Shown: one piece after another, positions 1-6,795 of the stretch
Layout: the number at the start of each line of letters is the position of its first letter
How positions within the stretch are numbered: the first letter of the stretch is position 1
NCBI GenBank assembly: GCA_021815925.1
Contig: JAKAZL010000023.1
Location: forward strand, 1 to 33,736
Origin: Pseudomonadota bacterium
Lineage (GTDB): Bacteria > Pseudomonadota > Gammaproteobacteria > Steroidobacterales > Steroidobacteraceae
Reading direction: 5' to 3'
DNA length: 33,736 nucleotides
Notes under the pieces: generated by a model
Told to the model about the DNA's origin: nothing
Database searches by the model: none
The model's input: only the letters and a program-made list of their open reading frames with translations
Translations under genes and position numbers: made by a program

Positions 1-19
1 CCGGACCGGCCCCGCACGG

Positions 20-1015
20 CTAGTCGAAATAGCTGAGCGCGGCGACCGGTGTCACCGTAGCGGTCTGGTTGCGGCCGGCGGCCGTGACGCGCACACCGAA
101 GATCACGCCGAGTCGAGCGCTCCAGTTGTATTCGAACGCCGGCGCCACGTACAGCACGCGTCCCACGCCCGTGTTGCTCGCGTAACGGGCGGGCGCACCG
201 GCCGCGCGGACGGTGCCCCCGACGCGCGTCGCGGCATCCTGCTCGGCCCACAGATCGCAGGCCAACACCCAGTGGCGGCTCAGGCTGTACTCCAGCCCGA
301 GGTCGCCGAAAGCGCTGTCGCCCGGCCAGGCCTCACCCTGAAAACCCGCGGGCGTGCCGTAGACGCTGCGCCCCTGGAGCGCGACGTGGCTCGAGCGTGC
401 GTAGGACAGATCGAGCCGCGCGCGCAGGATCCTGCCGTTCGGCAGCCAGAAATACGACATGAAATACAGCGACAGCGTGGTCGTGTAGGCGCCGGCCCCG
501 AGCCCGTCGCTGAAGCGCCCGAGACGCTGGTAGCGGCCCGTGGGCAGCGTCTCCTGCAGATTGATTGAGGCGATGGGAACGGGGCTGTGCGGATCGAGCG
601 GCGTCAGGCGGTATTGGGCCTGCACCGTGAGGTCGCCGATGCCGACACCGGAGCTGCCCGGCGCGTCGGCGGGCCGCGCGTAACCGAAGCGCGGGATTAT
701 CCCGACCGTCAGCCGGCGGCGCCATCCGTAGCTGAGGTAGGTCAGGGACCCGAAGTTGTTCGCATACGGCGCCGGCCGCGAGCGCCCCGCGGCATCGAGG
801 CGCGCGTAGGGCAGCGCATCGTAGAGGTAAGGCTCCAGGTATACGTGTCCCACGGGCAGCGTGGCGGCGTTGGGCGCCAGCAGCGGTCCCGTCCACCACG
901 CATCGCTCAGCGACTGCGGCGCTGCGCCGAGCGGCGCAATCCCGAGTGCCAGGGCAGCAACCGTGACCGCCTGCAACCCCGAGCTGCACCGCCTGAAATC
1001 TCCCTTCGTCCCCAT
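20..1015 (-). CDS. Putative outer-membrane beta-barrel protein with signal peptide
   Basis: The product is about 331 residues. It starts with a signal peptide (MGTKGDFRRC, then an alanine/leucine-rich stretch ending in APLGAA). The rest alternates aromatic and polar residues in amphipathic strands rich in Tyr, Gly and Arg (YLEPYLYD, LTYLSYGWRRRL, LSLYFMSYFWL). It ends in a strand with SYFD, close to the aromatic C-terminus typical of outer-membrane barrels. This resembles the MetA-pathway-of-phenol-degradation-like or 'transporter' barrel family, but that assignment is only by feel. The frame stays open 75 bases further upstream. I chose the inner ATG because it puts the charged n-region directly before the hydrophobic core, and GGCGGAG lies just upstream. 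The gene stands alone and diverges from the DUF1697 gene. Substrate and role cannot be told from sequence. Confidence 0.6.
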   Translation of the reverse strand: MGTKGDFRRCSSGLQAVTVAALALGIAPLGAAPQSLSDAWWTGPLLAPNAATLPVGHVYLEPYLYDALPYARLDAAGRSRPAPYANNFGSLTYLSYGWRRRLTVGIIPRFGYARPADAPGSSGVGIGDLTVQAQYRLTPLDPHSPVPIASINLQETLPTGRYQRLGRFSDGLGAGAYTTTLSLYFMSYFWLPNGRILRARLDLSYARSSHVALQGRSVYGTPAGFQGEAWPGDSAFGDLGLEYSLSRHWVLACDLWAEQDAATRVGGTVRAAGAPARYASNTGVGRVLYVAPAFEYNWSARLGVIFGVRVTAAGRNQTATVTPVAALSYFD

Positions 1016-1172
1016 CGTCTCCGCCCTGGCCGGCGCATGGTCGCGCCCACGCAGAAGGTGGAGCATCTGCCGCCGCCGGGCAAGCGGCACCGTCCGTTCG
1101 GCGGGCGGCCCTGTCCACTGGCGGCGAGTGTACCCTGCGCGCTACTCTGCGCACCCGGACGCGGATTGTCCT

Positions 1173-1682
1173 ATGCCGGCCTATGTCGCTCTGCTGCGCG
1201 CGGTCAACGTCGGCGGCACCCAGCTGCCGATGGACGCCTTGCTCGCAATGTGCCGGTCGGCCGGCTTCGAGCAGGCGCGCACCTATATTGCCTCCGGCAA
1301 CGCCCTGTTCAGAAGCCGCCTCAGGGCGCCGCAGGTCCGTCACGCGCTCGAAGCCCGCCTGGCCGGTTTCTTCGGCAAGCCGGTCGGAGTACACGTGCGC
1401 ACCGCCGCCGAGCTCGCGACGGTGCTGGCCGAGAACCCCTTCACCGGCACGCCCCCGAGCCGCAACGTGACTGTGTTTCTGCACGCGCCACCGCCGGCCG
1501 GTGTCCTCGCCGATGTGCGCGGACGCGACGCGGAGCAACTCGCGCTCGGCCGGCGTGAGATCTATGTGGCGTACCCGGACGGGATTGGCGCCTCGAAGCT
1601 CGTGATTCCGGCGGCCCGAACGGGCACGGCGCGCAATCTGAACACGATCAGCCGGCTCACCGCACTGGCGGCAGCGCTGTAG
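1173..1682 (+). CDS. DUF1697 family protein
   Basis: The protein has 169 residues. It opens with MPAYVALLRAVNVGG, the hallmark N-terminus of DUF1697 (alpha/beta proteins of unknown function), followed by the family's TYIASGNALF segment, an NPF motif near the middle, and a C-terminal TARNLNTISRL segment. The family has a ferredoxin-like fold in known structures and no established activity. The frame is open for 104 codons upstream, but there the sequence is arginine-rich shadow translation. The family N-terminus fixes the ATG. No strong ribosome binding site is visible. The DUF962 gene follows after 14 bases in the same direction, so the two are probably cotranscribed. Confidence 0.85.
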   Translation: MPAYVALLRAVNVGGTQLPMDALLAMCRSAGFEQARTYIASGNALFRSRLRAPQVRHALEARLAGFFGKPVGVHVRTAAELATVLAENPFTGTPPSRNVTVFLHAPPPAGVLADVRGRDAEQLALGRREIYVAYPDGIGASKLVIPAARTGTARNLNTISRLTALAAAL

Positions 1683-1696
1683 GGGGAGGCAGCCCG

Positions 1697-2113
1697 ATGA
1701 GCAAGACGGTCGAACAGTGGCTGGGCGAGTATGCGCACTCCCATCAGCACCCGGTCAATCGCGCGCTGCACACGGTGTGCGTGCCGGCCATTCTGTTCGC
1801 GATCGTGGCGCTGCTGTGGAGCAGCCGCATCGCCGGGGTGCGCACGGCCTATCTGCTGATGATCCTGGTGGCCCCGTTTTACCTGCGTCTCGGTACGCGG
1901 GCCGCGATCGTCATGGCCGCGCAGCTCGGCGCGTGTATCCTCGTGCTGCACCTCTGGCCGGCGGGAATTGCGTTGCGCCCGGCTGCCCTCGGACTGTTCG
2001 TCCTGGCGTGGATAGGCCAGTTCGTCGGGCACTCCATCGAGGGACGGCGCCCGAAGTTCGTCCAGGACCTGACCTTTCTGCTGATCGGCCCATTGTGGGT
2101 GGTGCTGAAATGA
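1697..2113 (+). CDS. DUF962 / Mpo1-like membrane protein
   Basis: This 138-residue protein matches the DUF962 (YGL010w/Mpo1-like) family. It has an N-terminal WLGEYAHSHQHPVNRALH segment with several histidines, hydrophobic membrane segments at about residues 28-45, 50-65 and 70-110, and the second conserved block GQFVGHSIEGRRP near residue 110. Yeast Mpo1 is an Fe(II)-dependent dioxygenase in alpha-oxidation of 2-hydroxy fatty acids, and the conserved histidines are its proposed iron ligands. Whether this bacterial homolog does the same reaction is inference. AGGGGGAGGC lies just before the ATG. The gene sits between the DUF1697 and GFA-like genes with short gaps, as in a small operon of minor metabolic genes. 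Confidence 0.85.
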   Translation: MSKTVEQWLGEYAHSHQHPVNRALHTVCVPAILFAIVALLWSSRIAGVRTAYLLMILVAPFYLRLGTRAAIVMAAQLGACILVLHLWPAGIALRPAALGLFVLAWIGQFVGHSIEGRRPKFVQDLTFLLIGPLWVVLK

Positions 2114-2138
2114 GCGCCGCATGCCGGAAGGAGTCGTG

Positions 2139-2672
2139 ATGTCCGCTGAGCCCCTCTGCCCACTGGATGGCGGCTGTGACTGTGGCCGCGTCCGCTATCG
2201 GCTCGCCTCGCGCCCGTTGTTCGTGCACTGCTGCCACTGCCGCTGGTGCCAGCGCGAAAGCGGCGCCGCCTTCGCGCTGAATGCGCTCATCGAGTCGGAG
2301 CGGCTGGTGCACCTGCGCGAGGAGCCGCAGATCATCGATACGCCCTCCCAGAGCGGCCGCGGCCAGCGGATCGCCCGCTGCCCGCACTGCCGGATCGCGC
2401 TGTGGAGCCACTATTCCGGGGCCGGACCGATCCTGCGCTTCGCGCGGGTCGGCACGCTCGATCACCCCGATGCGCTCCCCCCGGACATCCACATCTTCAC
2501 CGCCTCGAAGCAGCCCTGGGTGGTGCTGCCCGAGGGCACCCCGGCAGTACCGGAGTTCTACGACCCCAAGGCGTACTGGCCGCCGGAGAGCCTGGAGCGC
2601 CGCCAGGCCTTCCTGCCCCAGCTGCTCGCCTACCGGGCCGCCCGGGAAGCCAGCCCGCCGCGGCGCCCCTGA
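2139..2672 (+). CDS. GFA / CENP-V domain zinc protein
   Basis: The protein has 177 residues and belongs to the glutathione-dependent formaldehyde-activating enzyme (GFA) fold family. The zinc-binding cysteines are visible: C13 and C15 in the first CxC, C32, C34 and C37 in the CHCRWC cluster, and C81 and C84 in RCPHC. The central RESGAAFALNALI stretch and a late HIFTASKQPW segment are also family features. Substrate cannot be inferred, since many GFA-fold proteins do not act on formaldehyde. An in-frame ATG at 2121 exists, but GGAAGGAG (2124-2132 region) sits inside that extension and is well placed for the ATG at 2139, so I use the latter. It follows the DUF962 gene by 25 bases. Confidence 0.85.
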   Translation: MSAEPLCPLDGGCDCGRVRYRLASRPLFVHCCHCRWCQRESGAAFALNALIESERLVHLREEPQIIDTPSQSGRGQRIARCPHCRIALWSHYSGAGPILRFARVGTLDHPDALPPDIHIFTASKQPWVVLPEGTPAVPEFYDPKAYWPPESLERRQAFLPQLLAYRAAREASPPRRP

Positions 2673-2696
2673 GCGCACCCGCGGTGGCCGGCGCCA

Positions 2697-2727
2697 GGCG
2701 GCCGGGCTAGGCTGCCCCCCGGCCGCC
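2697..2727 (+). terminator. GC-only hairpin after the GFA gene, possible terminator
   Basis: GGCGGCCGGG at 2697-2706 pairs perfectly with CCCGGCCGCC at 2718-2727 across an 11-base loop. It lies 24 bases after the GFA stop and before the ECF sigma gene. There is no T-run directly after the stem (a TTTTT run occurs only at 2751), so intrinsic termination is uncertain. It may instead be a processing or pausing structure. Confidence 0.35.
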
Positions 2728-2745
2728 GGCCGGCGGGGCGGCGCT

Positions 2746-2774
2746 GCAACTTTTTGGCGCATCCCGTGTTCTTG
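2746..2774 (+). promoter_or_regulatory. Candidate ECF-type promoter before the sigma gene
   Basis: TGCAACTTTT (from 2745) carries the AAC signature of ECF -35 elements. About 17 bases downstream is TCTTG (2770-2774), and CGT occurs at 2765-2767. Either could be a -10 element. The GTG start of the sigma gene lies 20 bases further on. ECF factors commonly transcribe their own genes, so a self-recognised promoter is expected here. The -10 assignment is weak. Confidence 0.3.
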
Positions 2775-2794
2775 CCTCAAACGATGATCTACCC

Positions 2795-3379
2795 GTGCAA
2801 TTGGCAAGCTCAAGGCCCGATTCCAGAGAGTTCGAAGCGTTCATGCGCGCCTATCAGGACATGGTTTTCTCCACGGCAGTGCGGCTGACCGGCAGCCCCG
2901 CGCAGGCCGAGGACATCAGCCAGGACGTGTTCCTGAAGGCGTACGAGAACTTCGAGCGGCTGCGCGACAGCGCGACGGCCGGCGGCTGGCTGAAGACCGT
3001 CGCCACTAATCTGACGCTGAACCACCTGACCCGCCACCGCAAGCGCTGGCGGCTGTTCTCCGAGGTGTTCGCCGACGAGGCGGGCGAGGAGGAGATCGAG
3101 GACGCCAGCGCCACGCTCGAGAGCGCGCTGCAGCAGCTCGAGCGGGCTCAGCGTCACGCACTGCTCGAGCAGGCGCTGCGCGGCCTGCCGGAGCACCAGC
3201 GCGTGCCGCTCGTCCTGTTTCATTTCGAGGAGATGTCCTACCAGGACATCGCCGCCCGTCTCGGCCACTCGCTGGCCAAGGTCAAGACCGACATCCTGCG
3301 CGCCCGCCTGGCCATGGCCAAGGCGCTCGCCGGGAGCGGGCTCGAACCGAGCACCGACCGGAGCTGCACACCGTCATGA
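2795..3379 (+). CDS. RNA polymerase ECF sigma factor (RpoE-like)
   Basis: The 194-residue protein has the two-domain ECF layout. Region sigma2 spans about residues 12-82, with MRAYQDMVFSTAVRLTG, the AEDISQDVFLKAY motif (D40, Q43, D44) and WLKTVATNLTLNHL. An acidic linker follows at about 92-108 (EAGEEEIEDAS). Region sigma4 spans about 123-175, with LRGLPEHQRVPLVLFHFEEMSYQDIAARLG as its helix-turn-helix. It would direct RNA polymerase to stress or envelope genes. The start is GTG; no ATG precedes it in frame. Its stop overlaps the start of the next gene (ATGA at 3376), which is the usual sigma/anti-sigma coupling. The downstream operon of membrane and efflux genes is the likely regulon core. 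No signal or sensory extension is present. Confidence 0.92.
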   Translation: MQLASSRPDSREFEAFMRAYQDMVFSTAVRLTGSPAQAEDISQDVFLKAYENFERLRDSATAGGWLKTVATNLTLNHLTRHRKRWRLFSEVFADEAGEEEIEDASATLESALQQLERAQRHALLEQALRGLPEHQRVPLVLFHFEEMSYQDIAARLGHSLAKVKTDILRARLAMAKALAGSGLEPSTDRSCTPS

Positions 3380-3858
3380 AGTCCCACAATCCCGAGCACG
3401 AGCAGCAGCTCGAGCGCCTGGCGCACCGGGCGCTGCGCGAGCTGCCCCCCTGCCCCGCACCGGCCTCCCTGGAGGCGCGCGTGCTGCGGGCCATCGAGCA
3501 GCACGCGCAGCCGCGCGGCGCCGGCGTCACCCGTTGGCCGCGGGCCGTGCGCGCAGTGCTGATCGCCGCGTGTGCGCTGTGCGTGCCGCTGGTGTGGATG
3601 CTGGCGGCGCTGCTGCGCGGCCATGTGACGCACGTGCTGGCCGACTCCAGCGTCGGGCACCTGGTCATGGGCGTGAGCGGCACGAGCCGCTCGCTCCTCG
3701 GCCTCGGCGAGCTCGCCGTGCGCCTCTCGCACCTGATTCCCTCAGACTGGTTGCTCGGCGGGTTGTTCATCGTGAGCGCGGTATATGCGGGACTGATCGC
3801 GCTCGGCTACCTCCTGCTCTATCCCACCCTTCCGCATTCCAAGGCCCATTCCGTATGA
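3376..3858 (+). CDS. Small membrane protein, candidate anti-sigma factor
   Basis: The 160-residue protein has a cytoplasmic N-terminus of about 55 residues with QLERLAHRALRELPPCPAPASLEARVLRAIEQH. This helix-LPxxPAPxSLExRV pattern is common in anti-sigma-like partners of ECF factors. Hydrophobic segments follow at about residues 58-80 and 125-150, with a weaker one at about 95-115. There is no zinc HxxxCxxC motif, so if it is an anti-sigma factor it is not of the ZAS type. The assignment rests on position: translational coupling to the sigma gene (ATGA overlap) and a further ATGA overlap with the next gene at 3855. The signal that would release sigma is unknown. Confidence 0.6.
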   Translation: MKSHNPEHEQQLERLAHRALRELPPCPAPASLEARVLRAIEQHAQPRGAGVTRWPRAVRAVLIAACALCVPLVWMLAALLRGHVTHVLADSSVGHLVMGVSGTSRSLLGLGELAVRLSHLIPSDWLLGGLFIVSAVYAGLIALGYLLLYPTLPHSKAHSV

Positions 3859-5546
3859 ACAAGGTCACTCGCTGGCTTCTGACTGTCACGTTGCTCACCT
3901 GCGTGGGCGGCTGCGGGGCACCGGCCCACGCCGCCGCGCACCCAAGCAGCCCTCCGGCGCACGCCACCGCAACCGCCCACAACGGCACCACCGAGGTACA
4001 GATCGGCTCGAGCGGCATCAATGTCAGCAACGGCTCGAGCCACGTCATCATCGGCGGCTCGGGGGTCAACATCGCCGACGGGGACAAGTCCGTGATCGTC
4101 GCGGGCGATTCGGACGAGTCCTGCCCGAGCGGCCGGGAGATCGTCGCCGTCGGTCACGACGCGAGGCTCGCCGCCGGCAAGAGCGCGTGCGACGTGGTCG
4201 CGGTCTTCGGTGACAGCGTGGTGCACGGCGATGTATCGGATTCGGCCGTCGCCGTCCTGGGCGATCTGCACGTCGATGGCAGCGTCGGCAACAGCGCGGT
4301 CAGCATCTTCGGCGACGCCGACATCAACGGTCCGGTGGCCGCGAACGCGGTATCCGTGTTCGGCGACATGAAGCTCGGCCCGAAGGCGGTGATCCACGGT
4401 CAGGCCGTAAACGTGTTCGGCACGGTCGAGCGCGATCCCTCCGCCGTGGTCCAGGGCGGCGCCGTCAACGTGATGTCCGGCATCTTTCACGGCGCGCACG
4501 GGCTGAAGATCTGGAGCGAGCACTGCCTGATCCTGGGGCGGCTGCTCGCGCCGCGGCTGGACATCGGCTGGGCCTGGGGTATCGCGCTCGGGGTGCTGCT
4601 GCTGTACGCACTGCTGGCTCTGTTGTTCCGCGACGCCGTGCAGCGCTGCATCCAGACGCTCGAGGAGCATCCGGGCGCCTCCCTGCTGGCCGCGTTTGCC
4701 TCGGCACTGCTGACGCCCGTCCTGATGCTCGCGCTGGTGTTCACTATCGTCGGCATCTTTGCCATCCCGCTGTTCTGGCTGGCGCTGCTGTGCGCCGGCG
4801 TCTTCGGGCGGGTCGTGACACTCGGTTGGCTGGGCGGGCGCATCCTGCGCGGCTTTAAAGTCGGGGTCACCCAGCCGGTGCTCGACGTGCTGCTCGGCGG
4901 TGTGGTGATCCTGGCGCTGTACATGGTTCCGGTGCTCGGCTTCATCATCTACACCCTGGTCGGACTGTTCGGCTTCGGTGCCGTCATGTACACCCTGCTG
5001 CTCGCCCTGCGCGCCGCGCGCGGTACGAACGCGCAGCCGGCCGGTGGCGGCTTCGTGCCCCCGGGCGGCGCCACCGTCAGCGAGGGCGCCGCCACCTCAC
5101 CGGCCGGCGCGGGTGCGGGTGAGCCGCCCCTCGGCGCAGGTGTCACCACGCCGATGGAGTTCGCGACGCTGCCGCGGGCGGGCTTTTGGATCCGCATGCT
5201 CGCGCTGCTGATCGACATCGTGCTGATCGGCTTCGCGCTCAACCTGATCGGCCATGACGGACACAGCAGCATGCTGCTGCTGCTGGCCGCCTACGGGGCG
5301 ATCATGTGGAAGCTTCGCGGCACCACGGTCGGCGGGATCATCTGTCACCTGCGGGTCGTGCGCATCGACGGTCAGCCGCTCAACTGGGAGACCGCCATCC
5401 TGCGCGCGCTGGGCTGCTTCCTCTCGCTGGTCGCCGCCGGCCTGGGATTCTTCTGGATTGCCTTCGATCGGGAACGGCAGGGCTGGCACGACAAGATCGC
5501 CGGCACGGTCGTGGTCGTGGTGCCGAAAGTACGAGGATTGGTCTGA
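3855..5546 (+). CDS. Lipoprotein-like beta-solenoid / multi-TM / RDD fusion protein
   Basis: The 563-residue protein has an unusual layout. Residues 1-20 look like a lipoprotein signal ending in VGGC (C20). Residues 46-210 form about eight degenerate repeats of roughly 18-20 residues with recurring VAVFGD, VAVLGD, VSIFGD, VSVFGD and VNVFG, alternating with short HGDV or NGPV turns. This is a bactofilin-like or polymer-forming right-handed solenoid pattern. Membrane segments lie at about 237-258, 280-318 and 343-388, followed by a Gly/Pro/Ala linker (395-432). A C-terminal RDD domain (about 438-560) shows FWIRMLALLIDIVLIGF, TVGGIICHLRVVRIDG and a final RQGWHDKIAGTVVV. RDD proteins are membrane proteins, and some have been linked to ion transport. 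The start overlaps the anti-sigma candidate by ATGA. It may be the sensor or effector of the operon's envelope stress; this is inference. Confidence 0.75.
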   Translation: MNKVTRWLLTVTLLTCVGGCGAPAHAAAHPSSPPAHATATAHNGTTEVQIGSSGINVSNGSSHVIIGGSGVNIADGDKSVIVAGDSDESCPSGREIVAVGHDARLAAGKSACDVVAVFGDSVVHGDVSDSAVAVLGDLHVDGSVGNSAVSIFGDADINGPVAANAVSVFGDMKLGPKAVIHGQAVNVFGTVERDPSAVVQGGAVNVMSGIFHGAHGLKIWSEHCLILGRLLAPRLDIGWAWGIALGVLLLYALLALLFRDAVQRCIQTLEEHPGASLLAAFASALLTPVLMLALVFTIVGIFAIPLFWLALLCAGVFGRVVTLGWLGGRILRGFKVGVTQPVLDVLLGGVVILALYMVPVLGFIIYTLVGLFGFGAVMYTLLLALRAARGTNAQPAGGGFVPPGGATVSEGAATSPAGAGAGEPPLGAGVTTPMEFATLPRAGFWIRMLALLIDIVLIGFALNLIGHDGHSSMLLLLAAYGAIMWKLRGTTVGGIICHLRVVRIDGQPLNWETAILRALGCFLSLVAAGLGFFWIAFDRERQGWHDKIAGTVVVVVPKVRGLV

Positions 5547-5547
5547 C

Positions 5548-6795
5548 ATGGATACCCCAGTGAACCGGGAAGCCGGCATCGAGCGCGCCGCACAGGGCGA
5601 GACGGCGCACGCCGAGTCGGTCACATGGATCAGCCGCGAGGCCGCCCGGCCGCCGCAGCTCGAGCAGACGCCCCGGCGCACGCTGCCCAAGCGCTGGCTG
5701 ATCGTCGGTGCCGCGGCACTCGCGGCGGTGGTGGCGGCCGGCGTGTGGCGGCATTTCGCGGACAAGTCCGCCGCGCCCGTGCCGCTTGCCGACCGGCACA
5801 TCGTGCCCCTGGTGAGCACGCTGGTGCCGGGACTGCGGCCGGTGACCACCCAGGTGCAGATCACCGGTACGATCTCGGCGCGCCACGATCTGCCGATCGG
5901 CGATGGCGGACAGGCCGGACGGATCGTCGCGGTCTATGTCCAGATCGGTGATGCGGTGCGGCGCGGCCAGCTGCTCGCCCAGCTCGATGACTCAGTACTG
6001 AAGCCACAGGTCGCCCAACTCTCCGCTGCGCTTGCCAAGGCGCGCGCCCAGGCGACACTCTCCGCGGCCGAATACCGGCGTGCGCTCGCGATCGGACCCG
6101 ACGGCGGACTGTCGCAGGAGAACATCGAGCAGCGCCAGGCGACGGCGGCCATGGATGCCGCGGCGGTGCGGATGGCCGATGCGCAGCTGCAGCAGACGCG
6201 CGCGCAGCTGGCGCTGACCCGCATCGTCGCCCCAGTCGCGGGCATCGTGCTCACCCGCAGCGCCGAGGTCGGCCAGGTGGCCAGCCCCGGCGGCCCGGCG
6301 CTGTTCACCCTCGAGGACAATAGCCGGGTCGAGCTCAGGGGTCAGGTGCCCGAGCAGGACCTGGCTGCGCTGAAGGTCGGTCAGCCGGCACAGGTGCACC
6401 TGATCGGCTATCCGCAGATCTTTCCCGGACACATCTGGCTGCTCGGGGCGACCGTCGATGCGCAGACCAGCCTCGGCGAGGTACGCATCGCGCTTAAGCC
6501 CAATCCCGCCCTGCGTCCCGGCGCCTTCGCGCGTGCCGTGATCATTGAGAGCCATGCCGAGCGCCCGGTGGTGCCGCAGACCGCGGTCATGACCGACTCG
6601 GCCGGCTCGTATGTGTTCGTCGTCAATCGCCACAAGGTCGCGGTCCGGCGGCCCGTGCGGCTCGGTGGAGTCATCGCCTCGGGTGTCGTCATCGATAGCG
6701 GTCTGAGCGGACGGGAGCAGGTGGTGACGCTCGCCGGCGGATTCCTCCAGAACGGTGAAGCGGTGCGCGTTGCGCCGGCGAGGACGCACACGTGA
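5548..6795 (+). CDS. RND efflux periplasmic adaptor (membrane fusion protein)
   Basis: The 415-residue protein has a cytoplasmic N-terminal tail of about 48 residues and one membrane segment at about 50-66 (LIVGAAALAAVVAAGV). Next comes a biotinyl-lipoyl-like half (GRIVAVYVQIGDAVRRGQLLAQLDD), a helical hairpin rich in Ala, Gln and Arg at about 150-220, the second lipoyl half (TRIVAPVAGIVLTRSAEVGQVASPGG), a beta-barrel domain with EQDLAALKVGQPAQVHL, and a membrane-proximal end. This is the RND/HlyD_D23 adaptor order. It links the inner-membrane pump of the next gene to an outer-membrane channel. An unusually long cytoplasmic tail replaces the common lipoprotein signal. It starts one base after the RDD gene's stop and overlaps the pump gene by GTGA. 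Confidence 0.92.
   Translation: MDTPVNREAGIERAAQGETAHAESVTWISREAARPPQLEQTPRRTLPKRWLIVGAAALAAVVAAGVWRHFADKSAAPVPLADRHIVPLVSTLVPGLRPVTTQVQITGTISARHDLPIGDGGQAGRIVAVYVQIGDAVRRGQLLAQLDDSVLKPQVAQLSAALAKARAQATLSAAEYRRALAIGPDGGLSQENIEQRQATAAMDAAAVRMADAQLQQTRAQLALTRIVAPVAGIVLTRSAEVGQVASPGGPALFTLEDNSRVELRGQVPEQDLAALKVGQPAQVHLIGYPQIFPGHIWLLGATVDAQTSLGEVRIALKPNPALRPGAFARAVIIESHAERPVVPQTAVMTDSAGSYVFVVNRHKVAVRRPVRLGGVIASGVVIDSGLSGREQVVTLAGGFLQNGEAVRVAPARTHT

Noticed and set aside
333-1538. 401-codon minus-strand open frame crossing the divergent region.
   Set aside because: Overlaps the beta-barrel gene and lies antisense to DUF1697; reads as Arg/Ala-rich noise.
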